A stretch of DNA of 64,000 nt. It comes from Micromonospora sp. WMMD1120. Its GTDB lineage: Bacteria > Actinomycetota > Actinomycetes > Mycobacteriales > Micromonosporaceae. A model generated the notes under the pieces. The model was not told where the DNA came from, ran no database searches, and was given only the letters and a program-made list of their open reading frames with translations. The stretch lies in the NCBI RefSeq assembly GCF_029626235.1, contig NZ_JARUBO010000005.1, forward strand, positions 3,194,501 through 3,258,500, read 5' to 3'. Shown here piece after piece: positions 49,539 to 57,528 of this stretch (its first letter is position 1; each line of letters opens with the position of its first letter). A program made the translations under genes and the position numbers.

Positions 49539-51338
49539 GTGGAGCAGCAGCCGCCGATCTCCGACTACGGGTTCCTCTCGGACTCCCGTTCCGGTGCGCT
49601 GGTCGGCAAGGACGGTTCGGTCGACTGGTGGTGTCCGGCCCGGTTCGACGGCGCGTCCGTGTTCGGGCGTCTGCTCGACCCGTCCGGCGGGCACTTTCGG
49701 TTGGCCCCGGTCGGGGTCGGCGGTCCACGGTTTCGGGTGGAGCGCTCCTACCGACCGGATTCGTTGGTGCTGCGGACCGTGCACCACACGCCGGACGGCA
49801 GCGTGGCGGTCACCGACGCCCTCGCCGCCGAGATGGGCGCCCGCGCGCACGAGTTGGGCAAGAACTCGCCCGCCGTACTGGTTCGGGTGGTGGAGGGATT
49901 GTCCGGGCGGGTGCGGATGGCCCTCGACTTCGCGCCCCGCCCGGAGTACGGCCTGCTCACGCCGTATCTGCACAAGCAGCCGGATGGCGGGGTGCTGGCC
50001 GGCGCCGGCCCGGTGGTGCTGGTGCTCCGGGCCAACGGTCTGGATCTGCGGCCGGACGCCGACCGGGTGACCCACGAGTTCGAGGTCTCCTCCGGTCAGG
50101 TGATCGGGATCGACGTGGCCTTCGGTGAGGCGTACGGCACTCCACCGGCCCGGCTGGACCCGCTGGTCGCCCTCGACGAGACGACGCGGGCGTGGCAGGC
50201 GTTCCGGCAGATGCACAGGTACACGGGCCGCTACCCGGAGCTGGTCCGACACAGCACGACGGTCCTGACCGGTCTCACGTACGCCCGCAGCGGCGCGGTG
50301 GCCGCCGCGCTGACCTCCTCGTTGCCGGAGCAGATCGGCGGCGACCGGAACTACGACTACCGCTACTCGTGGTTGCGCGACTTCTCGTTGACGATGCGCG
50401 CGCTCTGGGTGGCGGCCTGCCCGGACGAGACGTCCCGGCTGTTCGCCTGGGTGAGCCGTTCGATCGGCCGGTTCGGGGACGAACCGGTGCCGGTGCTGTT
50501 CGGGCTGGAGGGCGAGCGTGACCTGTCCGAGCACCACTGCACCCACCTGCGGGGATACCGCGACAGTGGGCCGGTGCGGGCGGGCAACGACGCCTGGCGG
50601 CAGCGGCAGCTCGACGTGCCGGGTGAGGTGATGTCGGCGGTGTGGCGGCTGCGCGACCACCTCGGTACGGAGTTCGAGGGCGAGTTGCGGGAGATGGTGC
50701 TGGGGCTGACCGAGCAGGTGGCGGCGACCTGGCACCTTCCCGACCGGGGCATCTGGGAGACCCGCGAGGAGGAGCGGCACTACGTCTCGTCGAAGGTGTC
50801 CTGCTGGCTGGCGATGGACCGGGCGGTGGGGCTGGCCGACCGGCTCGGTGAGCGGGGCGACCCGCAGCGCTGGGGCCGGGTACGCGACGAGATCCGCGAG
50901 ACCGTCCTGCGGGAGGGGTGGAACGACCGGATCGGGGCGTTCACCGGCGCCTTCGGGTCGGCGGAGCTGGACGCCTCGGTGCTCGCGTTGCCGGTGGCGC
51001 GCTTCCTGCCGGCCACCGACCCGCGGATGCGGTCCACCATCGCGATGGTCGAGCGGGACCTGGGCACCGAGAGCGGGCTGCTGCGCCGCTGGACGACGGA
51101 CCCGGCCGGCTTCCTGCTCTGCTCGTTCTGGCTGGTGGAGTGCCTGGTCATGGCGGGCGAGCGGGAGCGGGCCGCGGCGCTGTTCGAGCGTGTCGCCGGG
51201 TACGGCAACGACGTGGGTCTGTTCAGCGAGCAGATCGACCTGGTCACCGGTGCGCAGCTCGGCAACACCCCGCAGGCGCTCTCGCACATCGGACTGATCA
51301 ACGCGGCCTGGCGGTTGACCGAGCCGGACAGCTTCTGA
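49539..51338 (+). CDS. Glycoside hydrolase family 15 protein (trehalase/glucoamylase type)
   Basis: 599 residues from the GTG at 49539. The N-terminal beta-sandwich begins PPISDYGFLSDSRSGALVGKDGSVDWWCPARFDGASVFGRLLD, typical of GH15 enzymes. The (alpha/alpha)6 barrel contains EQIGGDRNYDYRYSWLRDFSLTMRAL near 265-290 and GIWETREEERHYVSSKVSCWLAMDRAV near 405-430, which includes the general acid Glu. Actinobacterial enzymes of this form are often trehalases; glucoamylase activity is the alternative. No signal peptide, so it is cytosolic and acts on internal trehalose or glucan. Confidence 0.93.
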   Translation: MEQQPPISDYGFLSDSRSGALVGKDGSVDWWCPARFDGASVFGRLLDPSGGHFRLAPVGVGGPRFRVERSYRPDSLVLRTVHHTPDGSVAVTDALAAEMGARAHELGKNSPAVLVRVVEGLSGRVRMALDFAPRPEYGLLTPYLHKQPDGGVLAGAGPVVLVLRANGLDLRPDADRVTHEFEVSSGQVIGIDVAFGEAYGTPPARLDPLVALDETTRAWQAFRQMHRYTGRYPELVRHSTTVLTGLTYARSGAVAAALTSSLPEQIGGDRNYDYRYSWLRDFSLTMRALWVAACPDETSRLFAWVSRSIGRFGDEPVPVLFGLEGERDLSEHHCTHLRGYRDSGPVRAGNDAWRQRQLDVPGEVMSAVWRLRDHLGTEFEGELREMVLGLTEQVAATWHLPDRGIWETREEERHYVSSKVSCWLAMDRAVGLADRLGERGDPQRWGRVRDEIRETVLREGWNDRIGAFTGAFGSAELDASVLALPVARFLPATDPRMRSTIAMVERDLGTESGLLRRWTTDPAGFLLCSFWLVECLVMAGERERAAALFERVAGYGNDVGLFSEQIDLVTGAQLGNTPQALSHIGLINAAWRLTEPDSF

Positions 51339-51417
51339 GCGGCGTCGAATCCTGCAACAGACCTGCAAACGCAAGGCATTGACGGTGATGGTTGGCCGGT
51401 CCTAGCCTCGAAGAGTC

Positions 51418-51433
51418 GGGAAAGCCCTTTCCC
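51418..51433. promoter_or_regulatory. 16-bp palindrome upstream of pectate lyase, LacI-operator-like
   Basis: GGGAAAGCCCTTTCCC, with GGGAAAG and CTTTCCC as perfect arms around CC, lies 147 bases before the pectate lyase start. It resembles the A/T-flanked palindromes bound by LacI-family sugar regulators. Function inferred from form and place only. Confidence 0.35.
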
Positions 51434-51579
51434 CCACGGCTTTGTTCCCGCTTCGCCCCGCTTCGAACCCGGGCTTCCGGCGGGGACGCACACCGATCCC
51501 GCGCTGCACAGCACGCCGTCCCGGCGTGTCCCCGTGCGGTGGCGGTGGATCACCACCACACGCGTCAAGGAGGACACCT

Positions 51580-52956
51580 GTGCAGAAAAGAAGACTCCCC
51601 GGTCGCCGACCGCTCCTACTGGCGGTCGGCGCCGTCCTGACCACCGCGGCCCTCGCCGCCGGCATGACCTCGGCCTTCGCGGCCACCGTCTTCAGCGACA
51701 CCTTCGACGACGGCAACACCTCCGGCTGGTCCAAGTCCGGCGGCACCTGGGCGGTCGACGGCTCGGGCGTGCTCAACCAGTCCAACGCCGGCAGTGAGCT
51801 GGCGCGGCAGTTCGCCGGCGACACCGGCTGGACCAACTACTCGGTGCAGGCCCGGGTCCGGCCGGTGCGCTTCGGCTCGTCCAGCGCGTTGGTCGGGATC
51901 GCCGCCCGGTCGACCAGCAGCACCAAGATGTACCGGCTCGCCCTGCTCGGCTCCGGGCGCGCCGAGTTGCAGGCGGTCAACGGCAGCTCCGTCACCGCGA
52001 TCGGCTCGGCGTCGCTGGGTATCGGCACCGGCACCTGGCACACGGTGCGCATCGAGACCAGCGGCAGCACCGTCCGCGGCTTCGTCAACGGCACGCAGAT
52101 CGCCTCCGGCAGCAACAGCCTGGCCGGCGCGGGTCGGATCGGCCTGGTCACCGCGTACGCCAGTGGTGGTTTCGACGACGTGCTCGTCGACTCGGCCGGT
52201 GGTGGCGACCCGACCACCCCGCCGCCGACCACCCCACCGCCGACCACCCCACCGCCGACCACCCCACCACCGACCAGCCCGCCGCCGTCGGGCTGGCCGA
52301 CGCCCACGAGCAACCAGAAGGTGGACGCGACGATTCCGGTGTCCGGCACCTTCGACGGTGGACTCAAGCGCTACTACGGCATCGGTGACGGCGGGCAGAG
52401 CGAGAGCCAGGACCCGATGTTCGAACTGGCGGCCGGCGCGACCCTGCGCAACGTGATCATCGGCGCTCCGGCCGGCGACGGCGTGCACTGCGAGGGCAAC
52501 TGCACCCTGATCAACGTCTGGTGGGAGGACGTCGGCGAGGACGCCGCCACCCTCCGGGGCGGCACCACGTACACCGTCGATGGTGGCGGCGCCCGCGCGG
52601 CCAGCGACAAGGTCTTCCAGCACAACGGCTCGGGCACCGTCCACATCAGGAACTTCCGGGTGGAGAACGCCGGGAAGCTCTACCGGGCCTGCGGCAACTG
52701 CTCCACGTCGTACCAGCGGCACGTGGTGATCGACAACGTGACCGCCCGGGACGTCGACGCGATCGCCGGCATCAACACCAACTGGGGCGACACCGCCCGG
52801 TTCAGCCGGATCACCATCGTCGACGATCCGGGTCGGGAGACCTCGATCTGCGTCAAGTACAAGGGCGTGCCGAAGGGCAGCGAGCCGACCGTCGTCGGCG
52901 AGGGCGCCGACGGCGTCAACTGTCTCTACTCGCCCTCCGACATCACGTACCGGTAG
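51580..52956 (+). CDS. Secreted pectate lyase, PL3 family, with N-terminal concanavalin-like domain
   Basis: 458 residues from the GTG at 51580, with AGGAGG seven bases before it. A signal peptide (PLLLAVGAVLTTAALAAGMTSAFA) is followed by a LamG/DUF1080-like beta-sandwich at 38-205 (FSDTFDDGNTSGWSKSGGTWAVDG). A PTTPP repeat linker follows at 210-230. The PL3 catalytic parallel beta-helix is at 240-458 (GTFDGGLKRYYGIGDGGQSESQDPMFELAAGATLRNVIIG, DGVHCEGNCTLINVWWEDVGEDAATLRG, KVFQHNGSGTVHIRNF). It should cut de-esterified pectin outside the cell in a calcium-dependent way. Confidence 0.93.
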   Translation: MQKRRLPGRRPLLLAVGAVLTTAALAAGMTSAFAATVFSDTFDDGNTSGWSKSGGTWAVDGSGVLNQSNAGSELARQFAGDTGWTNYSVQARVRPVRFGSSSALVGIAARSTSSTKMYRLALLGSGRAELQAVNGSSVTAIGSASLGIGTGTWHTVRIETSGSTVRGFVNGTQIASGSNSLAGAGRIGLVTAYASGGFDDVLVDSAGGGDPTTPPPTTPPPTTPPPTTPPPTSPPPSGWPTPTSNQKVDATIPVSGTFDGGLKRYYGIGDGGQSESQDPMFELAAGATLRNVIIGAPAGDGVHCEGNCTLINVWWEDVGEDAATLRGGTTYTVDGGGARAASDKVFQHNGSGTVHIRNFRVENAGKLYRACGNCSTSYQRHVVIDNVTARDVDAIAGINTNWGDTARFSRITIVDDPGRETSICVKYKGVPKGSEPTVVGEGADGVNCLYSPSDITYR

Positions 52957-52969
52957 ACCGGCGCCAGGA

Positions 52970-52999
52970 CACCCCGCGGGCCGCGCGGCCCGCGGGGTG
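52970..52999. terminator. Bidirectional terminator hairpin
   Basis: CACCCCGCGGGCC (52970-52982) pairs perfectly with GGCCCGCGGGGTG (52987-52999) around GCGC. It lies between the convergent stops at 52956 and 53009. Confidence 0.82.
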
Positions 53000-53008
53000 C
53001 TCGCCGTC

Positions 53009-54199
53009 TCAGGCCGACACGGGTACGCCGGACACGTCGACGGTGTCCGGATACTTCAGCCCGGCGCCGGTGTTGAGCACCACCACCCGCTCGCCGGCCC
53101 GGATCCATCCGCCGGCGCGCAGGTGTCGTGCCGCGGTCAGACAGGCGGCCCCCTCCGGGCAGAGCAGCAGCCCCTCCCGGGCGGCGAAGTCCCGCAGGTC
53201 GGCCAGGATCTCCGCGTCGTCGACGGCGATCGCGGTGCCGGAGGACTCCCGTAACGCCGTCAGGATCAGCTCGTCGCCCAGCGGCGCCGGCACGGTGATG
53301 CCGAACGCCACTGTGTGCGCGTCCGCCCACGGCTCGGCCCGGTCCTCGCCCGCGGCGAACGCCCGCACGATCGGCGCGCACCCGGTGGACTGCACCGCCA
53401 CCAGCCGGGGCAGCTTGTCGCCGATCCAGCCCAGCTCGCGCAGCTCGTGCATCGCCTTGTGGATGCCGATCAGGCCGACACCGCCACCGGTCGGATAGAT
53501 GATCACGTCGGGCGCCTGCCAGCCGAGCTGCTCGGCGATCTCGTACCCCATGGTCTTCTTGCCCTCCAGCCGGTAGGGCTCGCGCAGCGTGCCGGCGTCG
53601 AAGATCGCACCGTTCGACTCCGCGATCAGCTCCGCGACCCGCCGGCCGGCGTCGCTGATCAGCCCGTCGATCAGGCGCAGATCGGCGCCGGCGGCCACGC
53701 ACTCGCGCCGGCAGATGCTGGGCGCGGCCAGCGGCATCACGATCGTCGCGCCCATGCCGGCTCGGGCGGCGTAGGTGGCCCAGGCCGACCCGGCGTTGCC
53801 GTTGGTGGGCATCGCGATCCGCTCGACCCCCAGCTCACGGGCCCGGCTCACGCCCACCGCCGCCCCGCGCGCCTTGAACGAGCCGGTCGGGACCAACCCC
53901 TCGTCCTTGACCATCAGGTCCGCCACACCGATCTCCGCGCCGTACGCCGGGGCGCGCAACAGCGGGGTCCAGCCCTCGCCGAGGGTCGTGACGTGCCGCG
54001 GGTCGGCGACCGGCAGCAGCTCCCGGTAGCGCCACAGGTCGGCCGGGCGTAGCGGGAAGCGTTCCGGGGTGACCGTCTGCGCCACGGCCGCCAGGTCGTA
54101 GCGGGCGAAAAGGGGCGAGCCGCACTCGCAGAGGTTGTGCGGTTCGTCGGCCGGGTACGTCCGGCCACAGCGTGGGCAGTCCAGGTGGGTCAGGTACAA
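53009..54199 (-). CDS. thrC: Threonine synthase-like PLP enzyme
   Basis: 396 residues with a TTG start at 54199, supported by GAGGAGC eight bases upstream. A zinc-ribbon-like N-terminus (CPRCGRTYPADEPHNLCECG) precedes the fold-type II core: the PLP lysine is in VPTGSFKARGAAVG, the Asn in PTNGNAGSAWATYAAR, and the phosphate loop is PTGGGVGLIGI. Closing strand ERVVVLNTGAGLKYPD. It should form threonine from O-phosphohomoserine, but actinomycetes often have more than one paralog and a different beta-replacement reaction is possible. The LigD-like gene ends 15 bases upstream on the same strand. Confidence 0.88.
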   Translation of the reverse strand: MYLTHLDCPRCGRTYPADEPHNLCECGSPLFARYDLAAVAQTVTPERFPLRPADLWRYRELLPVADPRHVTTLGEGWTPLLRAPAYGAEIGVADLMVKDEGLVPTGSFKARGAAVGVSRARELGVERIAMPTNGNAGSAWATYAARAGMGATIVMPLAAPSICRRECVAAGADLRLIDGLISDAGRRVAELIAESNGAIFDAGTLREPYRLEGKKTMGYEIAEQLGWQAPDVIIYPTGGGVGLIGIHKAMHELRELGWIGDKLPRLVAVQSTGCAPIVRAFAAGEDRAEPWADAHTVAFGITVPAPLGDELILTALRESSGTAIAVDDAEILADLRDFAAREGLLLCPEGAACLTAARHLRAGGWIRAGERVVVLNTGAGLKYPDTVDVSGVPVSA

Positions 54200-54214
54200 C
54201 GTCGCTCCTCGCCG

Positions 54215-55264
54215 TCAGGCCGCGTCGATGCTGAGCCAGTGCCGGCTGCGCCGCCCCGGCTCGTAGACCGAGTCCAGTCGCTTGGCGAGCACGCCCGGTA
54301 GGCCCTGCTCCTGCCCGGCGCGCAGGGCCTCGTCGCCCGCGCCCGGGAACCACGGCGGAGTCTGCCAGTGCGTACCCGCCAAGGCCAGCCCATCGAGCAG
54401 CTCCCGGCGTTGCGCGTACGGCACGTCGACGCTGCTCACCCCCTCCAGCCAGAGCAGGTCGACGACCAGGTACTGCGCGCCGCCGGGGACCCTGCCGCCG
54501 GTGGCCGGTCGGATCGGGCGGACCCGACCGGCGTCGTCGATGCGCACCAGCACACCGTCGAGCACGGCCTCGGTGGGCGCGAGCGCCTCGGCCATCGCGC
54601 GCAGCCACGGGTACCCGCCGGTGATCTCCTGGTCGTCCTCGGAGAGCAGTCGTAGTCGCCCGCCGGAGACGTACGCCATCGCGCGGACCCCGTCCCAGCG
54701 CAGCTCGTACCCCCACCTCGCGACGTCGCGCGGCAGTCCGGCGGCGGGCGTGGCACGCATCGGGCGGACCAACTCGGGCATCGGCGTCCAGCCCGGGGGC
54801 GCGGGATCGGTGCGGCGGATCATCCAGTCCCGCCCGCCGGTGGCGAACAGCGCGTACCGGCCCTCGGTGCGCTCGCCGGTGAGCGTCACGATGACCTCGT
54901 CGTCGCGCCACTTCTCGCACCGGTAGGTGCCCCGGTCGTGGATGACCATCCGGCCGCCGCCGTACTCGCCGGCCGGGATCTCGCCGGCGAAGTCGAGGTA
55001 CTCCATCGGGTGGTCCTCGGTGTGCACCGCGAGGTGGTTGCGACCCGGATCGCGGGGCAGGCCGCGCGGCACCGCCCAGGACGCGAGCACCCCCTCGTGC
55101 TCCAGGCGCAGGTCCCAGTGCAGGCTGCGGGCGTGGTGCTGCTGGATGACGAAGCGGGCGGTGTCGCCGTCGGCGTCGGCTGCCGGAGGGCTCCCGGTCG
55201 GCACGGGCTCGGGCGTACGGGCCGCGTCGCGCCGTCGCCGGTACTCCTCAAGCCGGTCGCTCAC
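54215..55264 (-). CDS. LigD-like protein: 3'-phosphoesterase domain plus degenerate ligase domain
   Basis: 349 residues from the GTG at 55264. Residues 37-155 form a LigD-type 3'-phosphoesterase domain with its usual residues: HHARSLHWDLRLE (His43, His49, Asp51, Arg53) and HTEDHPMEY (His85, Tyr89). Residues 165-349 follow the ATP-dependent ligase fold, but the nucleophile lysine of motif I (ELKWDGVR in active enzymes) is Arg189 here (YELRWDGVR), DGE of motif III reads DGV, EGVVAK of motif IV reads PGVLAK and WLKIK of motif V reads WLSID. It should therefore trim 3' ends but not seal nicks. No Ku or polymerase gene is near. Confidence 0.85.
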   Translation of the reverse strand: MSDRLEEYRRRRDAARTPEPVPTGSPPAADADGDTARFVIQQHHARSLHWDLRLEHEGVLASWAVPRGLPRDPGRNHLAVHTEDHPMEYLDFAGEIPAGEYGGGRMVIHDRGTYRCEKWRDDEVIVTLTGERTEGRYALFATGGRDWMIRRTDPAPPGWTPMPELVRPMRATPAAGLPRDVARWGYELRWDGVRAMAYVSGGRLRLLSEDDQEITGGYPWLRAMAEALAPTEAVLDGVLVRIDDAGRVRPIRPATGGRVPGGAQYLVVDLLWLEGVSSVDVPYAQRRELLDGLALAGTHWQTPPWFPGAGDEALRAGQEQGLPGVLAKRLDSVYEPGRRSRHWLSIDAA

Positions 55265-55358
55265 ACCCGCATTCTCCGGCAAACCGGACCTGCGCGCTGG
55301 CGGCCGGAGTGTCCGGTTCGCTCGGCGGTCGGCGGCCCGGCGGGGTAGAACGGACCTC

Positions 55359-56147
55359 ATGGACCTCACCGACCAGCCCACCGTCCAGCTCCCCGGCGAC
55401 GTGCGGATGCCACTGCTCGGCTTCGGCACCTGGCAGGCGACCGGCCGGGCGGGCTACGACGCCGTGCTCGCCGCGCTCGACACCGGCTACCGGCACCTCG
55501 ACACCGCCACCGTGTACGGCAACGAGCGGGAGGTCGGCCGCGCGTTGCGGGAGAGCGGGCTGCGCCGGGAGGACGTCTTCATCACCACCAAGCTCCCGCC
55601 GAACCGGGTGGGCCAGGAGCGCGCGACGCTGGAGGCCAGCCTGGAGGCGCTCGGCGTCGAGCACATCGACCTCTGGCTGATCCACTGGCCGCCGTCGTCG
55701 CCGACGGACAGCATTCCGCTCTGGCGGGAGCTGCTGGCCGCGCGCAACGACAACCTGACCCGGGCGGTGGGCGTCAGCAACTACAGCACCGCCCAGATCG
55801 ACGAGTTGATCCAGTCGACCGAGGAGAACCCGGCGGTCAACCAGATCGAGTGGAGCCCGGCGCTGTACGACCGACAGCGGCACCTCGAACACCGGGACCG
55901 GGGTGTGGTGCTGGAGGGGTACAGCCCGTTCAAGACCAGCGACCTCAGCGATCCGGTGTTGGCCCGGGTCGCTGCCGCGCACGGCGTCTCGCCAGCGCAG
56001 GTGGTGCTGCGCTGGCACATCGACCACGAGATCGTGGCGATTCCGAAGTCGGTGACGCCGGAGCGGATCACCGCCAACTTCGACGTCTTCCACTTCTCGC
56101 TGACCGCCGAGGAGATGCGCGACATCGACGCGCTGGGCACGGCCTGA
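55359..56147 (+). CDS. Aldo/keto reductase
   Basis: 262 residues from the ATG at 55359. Catalytic residues are in GYRHLDTATVYGNEREVGRA (Asp, Tyr), VFITTKLPPN (Lys) and LWLIHWPPS (His). IPKSVTPERITANFDVFHFSL is the NADPH-binding C-terminal loop. Closely related to the reductase at 22803-23654. The catalytic Tyr and Lys are in place, so it should be active on carbonyl substrates. Divergent from the LigD-like gene, 94 bases between starts. Confidence 0.93.
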   Translation: MDLTDQPTVQLPGDVRMPLLGFGTWQATGRAGYDAVLAALDTGYRHLDTATVYGNEREVGRALRESGLRREDVFITTKLPPNRVGQERATLEASLEALGVEHIDLWLIHWPPSSPTDSIPLWRELLAARNDNLTRAVGVSNYSTAQIDELIQSTEENPAVNQIEWSPALYDRQRHLEHRDRGVVLEGYSPFKTSDLSDPVLARVAAAHGVSPAQVVLRWHIDHEIVAIPKSVTPERITANFDVFHFSLTAEEMRDIDALGTA

Positions 56148-56271
56148 ATCGGCGAATTCCTTCAGTGCATGACTCTGTGGTGAAGGGTATCGACATCGAC
56201 GCATGTGACGGTATAGCGTCCGACAGCACGAACGTCGATCCGTTCGAACCCGTCGTCGCTGGAGGACCGCC

Positions 56272-56457
56272 ATGGCCCGACCACCGTCCATCCGTCTGCG
56301 CCGCCGTGGGGTGCTCGGCATCCCCGCCCTGGTGGCCGCCGCCCTGACCGTCGTGGCCCGGCCAGCTCCGGCGAGTGCCGCAGCGGCCCGGCCCGCCCCG
56401 GCGGACGCCGCGCCGAAAGCCCCGGAGTGCCTCGCCGACCTGCTGAAGGACGCCTGA
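56272..56457 (+). CDS. 61-residue Tat-type leader peptide protein, overlapping amidase gene
   Basis: A strong GGAGG lies ten bases before the ATG at 56272. The product starts with a twin-arginine-like signal (SIRLRRRGVLGIPALVAAALTVVARPAPASA), followed by only about 25 residues ending PECLADLLKDA. Its TGA overlaps the ATG of the amidase (TGATG), which itself has no signal peptide. It may be a Tat-secreted small partner, or the first part of a secreted amidase split by a frameshift. The presence of a separate ribosome binding site (AAGGA at 56446-56450) for the amidase favours two genes. Confidence 0.6.
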   Translation: MARPPSIRLRRRGVLGIPALVAAALTVVARPAPASAAAARPAPADAAPKAPECLADLLKDA

Positions 56458-57422
56458 TGGCGACCATTCCCTGGCTGGTGGACGTGCTGCGCGGCGCCGG
56501 GGTCCAGGTCGTCGTCGAGGGTGACTGGCTCAACCGGATGCGACCCGGCTCCTTCGACCCGATCGGGGTGCTCTGGCACCACACCGCGTCGACCTCCAGC
56601 GCCAGCAACCCGCACCCGGCGCTGGGCATCTGCATCAACGGCCGCTCCGACCTTCCCGGGCCGCTGTGCCAGGCGCTCGTCGACTACCACGGTGTCTTCC
56701 ACGTCATCTCCGCCGGCCGCTGCAACCACGCCGGCGTCAGCGGAGGCAGCGGTCCGATCCCGTCCGGCGACGGCAACACCCTGATGATCGGCTGGGAGAT
56801 CGACTACAACGGCGTCAGCCAGGAGATGACCGCCGCGCAGTACGACGCGTCGCTGGCCGCCACCGCCGCCGTGCTCACCCGCCTGGGCCGGGACAGCAGC
56901 TACGCCCGGGGGCACCGGGAGACCAGCACCACCGGCAAGATCGACCCGTCCTTCATCGACCTGAACGTGATGCGCGCCGACGTGGCGGCACGGATGGCCG
57001 GCGGCGGTACGGCATGGACCTCCATCGTGGACAACACCACCGCCGGTCGGTTCACCGCCAGCGCCAACTGGGGTGTGTCGTCCTTCTCCAGCCAGCGCTA
57101 CGGCGCCGACTACCGGTACGCCGACCCGGTCGCCGCCAGCGACCCCGCCTGGTACCGGTTCAACGTGCCGGCGACCGGCAGCTACCGGGTCGAGGCGTGG
57201 TGGCCGACGAACACCGGCTACAACAGCGCCACCCCGTACATCATCGCGACCAGCACCGGCAACCGGACGGTGTACGTGGACCAGCGGGTGACCGGCGGGC
57301 AGTGGCGGGTCCTCGGCACGTTCACCCTGCCGGCCGGGGACGCCAACCGGGTGGCGGTCAGCAGGTGGAGCAACGCCACCGGCCTGGTCATCGCCGACGC
57401 CGTACGCCTCACCCGGGTCTGA
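56457..57422 (+). CDS. N-acetylmuramoyl-L-alanine amidase with C-terminal golvesin-like domain
   Basis: 321 residues from the ATG at 56457. Residues 25-180 match the amidase_2/PGRP fold: DPIGVLWHHTAS with a zinc His, YHGVFHVISAGRCNHAG with further His residues, MIGWEIDYNG and YARGHRETSTTGKIDPS, whose His and Lys complete the site. Residues 190-321 form a beta-sandwich (FTASANWGVSSFSSQRYGADYRYAD, WYRFNVPATGSYRVEAWWP, ADAVRLTRV) like the C-terminal domain seen in golvesin and other wall-binding proteins. It cleaves the bond between muramic acid and the stem peptide. It lacks a signal peptide of its own. Confidence 0.9.
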   Translation: MATIPWLVDVLRGAGVQVVVEGDWLNRMRPGSFDPIGVLWHHTASTSSASNPHPALGICINGRSDLPGPLCQALVDYHGVFHVISAGRCNHAGVSGGSGPIPSGDGNTLMIGWEIDYNGVSQEMTAAQYDASLAATAAVLTRLGRDSSYARGHRETSTTGKIDPSFIDLNVMRADVAARMAGGGTAWTSIVDNTTAGRFTASANWGVSSFSSQRYGADYRYADPVAASDPAWYRFNVPATGSYRVEAWWPTNTGYNSATPYIIATSTGNRTVYVDQRVTGGQWRVLGTFTLPAGDANRVAVSRWSNATGLVIADAVRLTRV

Positions 57423-57451
57423 CCGCCCCAAAGCGGCGCGCCCGCCCCGAC

Positions 57452-57528
57452 TTGATCAACCCGACTTCCCGGAGGTCGGGGTGTCCCACGCGCGAGGACG
57501 CCCCGACCTCACGGAATCGGAGTGGAGC
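57452..57528. repeat. Palindromic element, TTGATC family, copy 4
   Basis: The left arm TTGATCAACCCGACTTCCCG continues GAGGTCGGGGTGTC; the right arm (57498-57528) is its imperfect reverse complement. It lies between convergent genes, and its right arm contains the stop codon (57509-57511) of the SulP gene, so the element now forms part of that reading frame's end. Confidence 0.75.

Noticed and set aside
48645..51374. Minus-strand reading frame of 909 codons
   Set aside because: It is antisense to the GH15 and cupin genes, is rich in Arg, Pro, His and Gln, and has no domain. It is a shadow caused by high GC at third positions.
51460..51500. tRNA-like TTCGAA sequence on the minus strand
   Set aside because: The flanking five-base stems of a T-arm do not pair and no acceptor, D or anticodon arm can be drawn.
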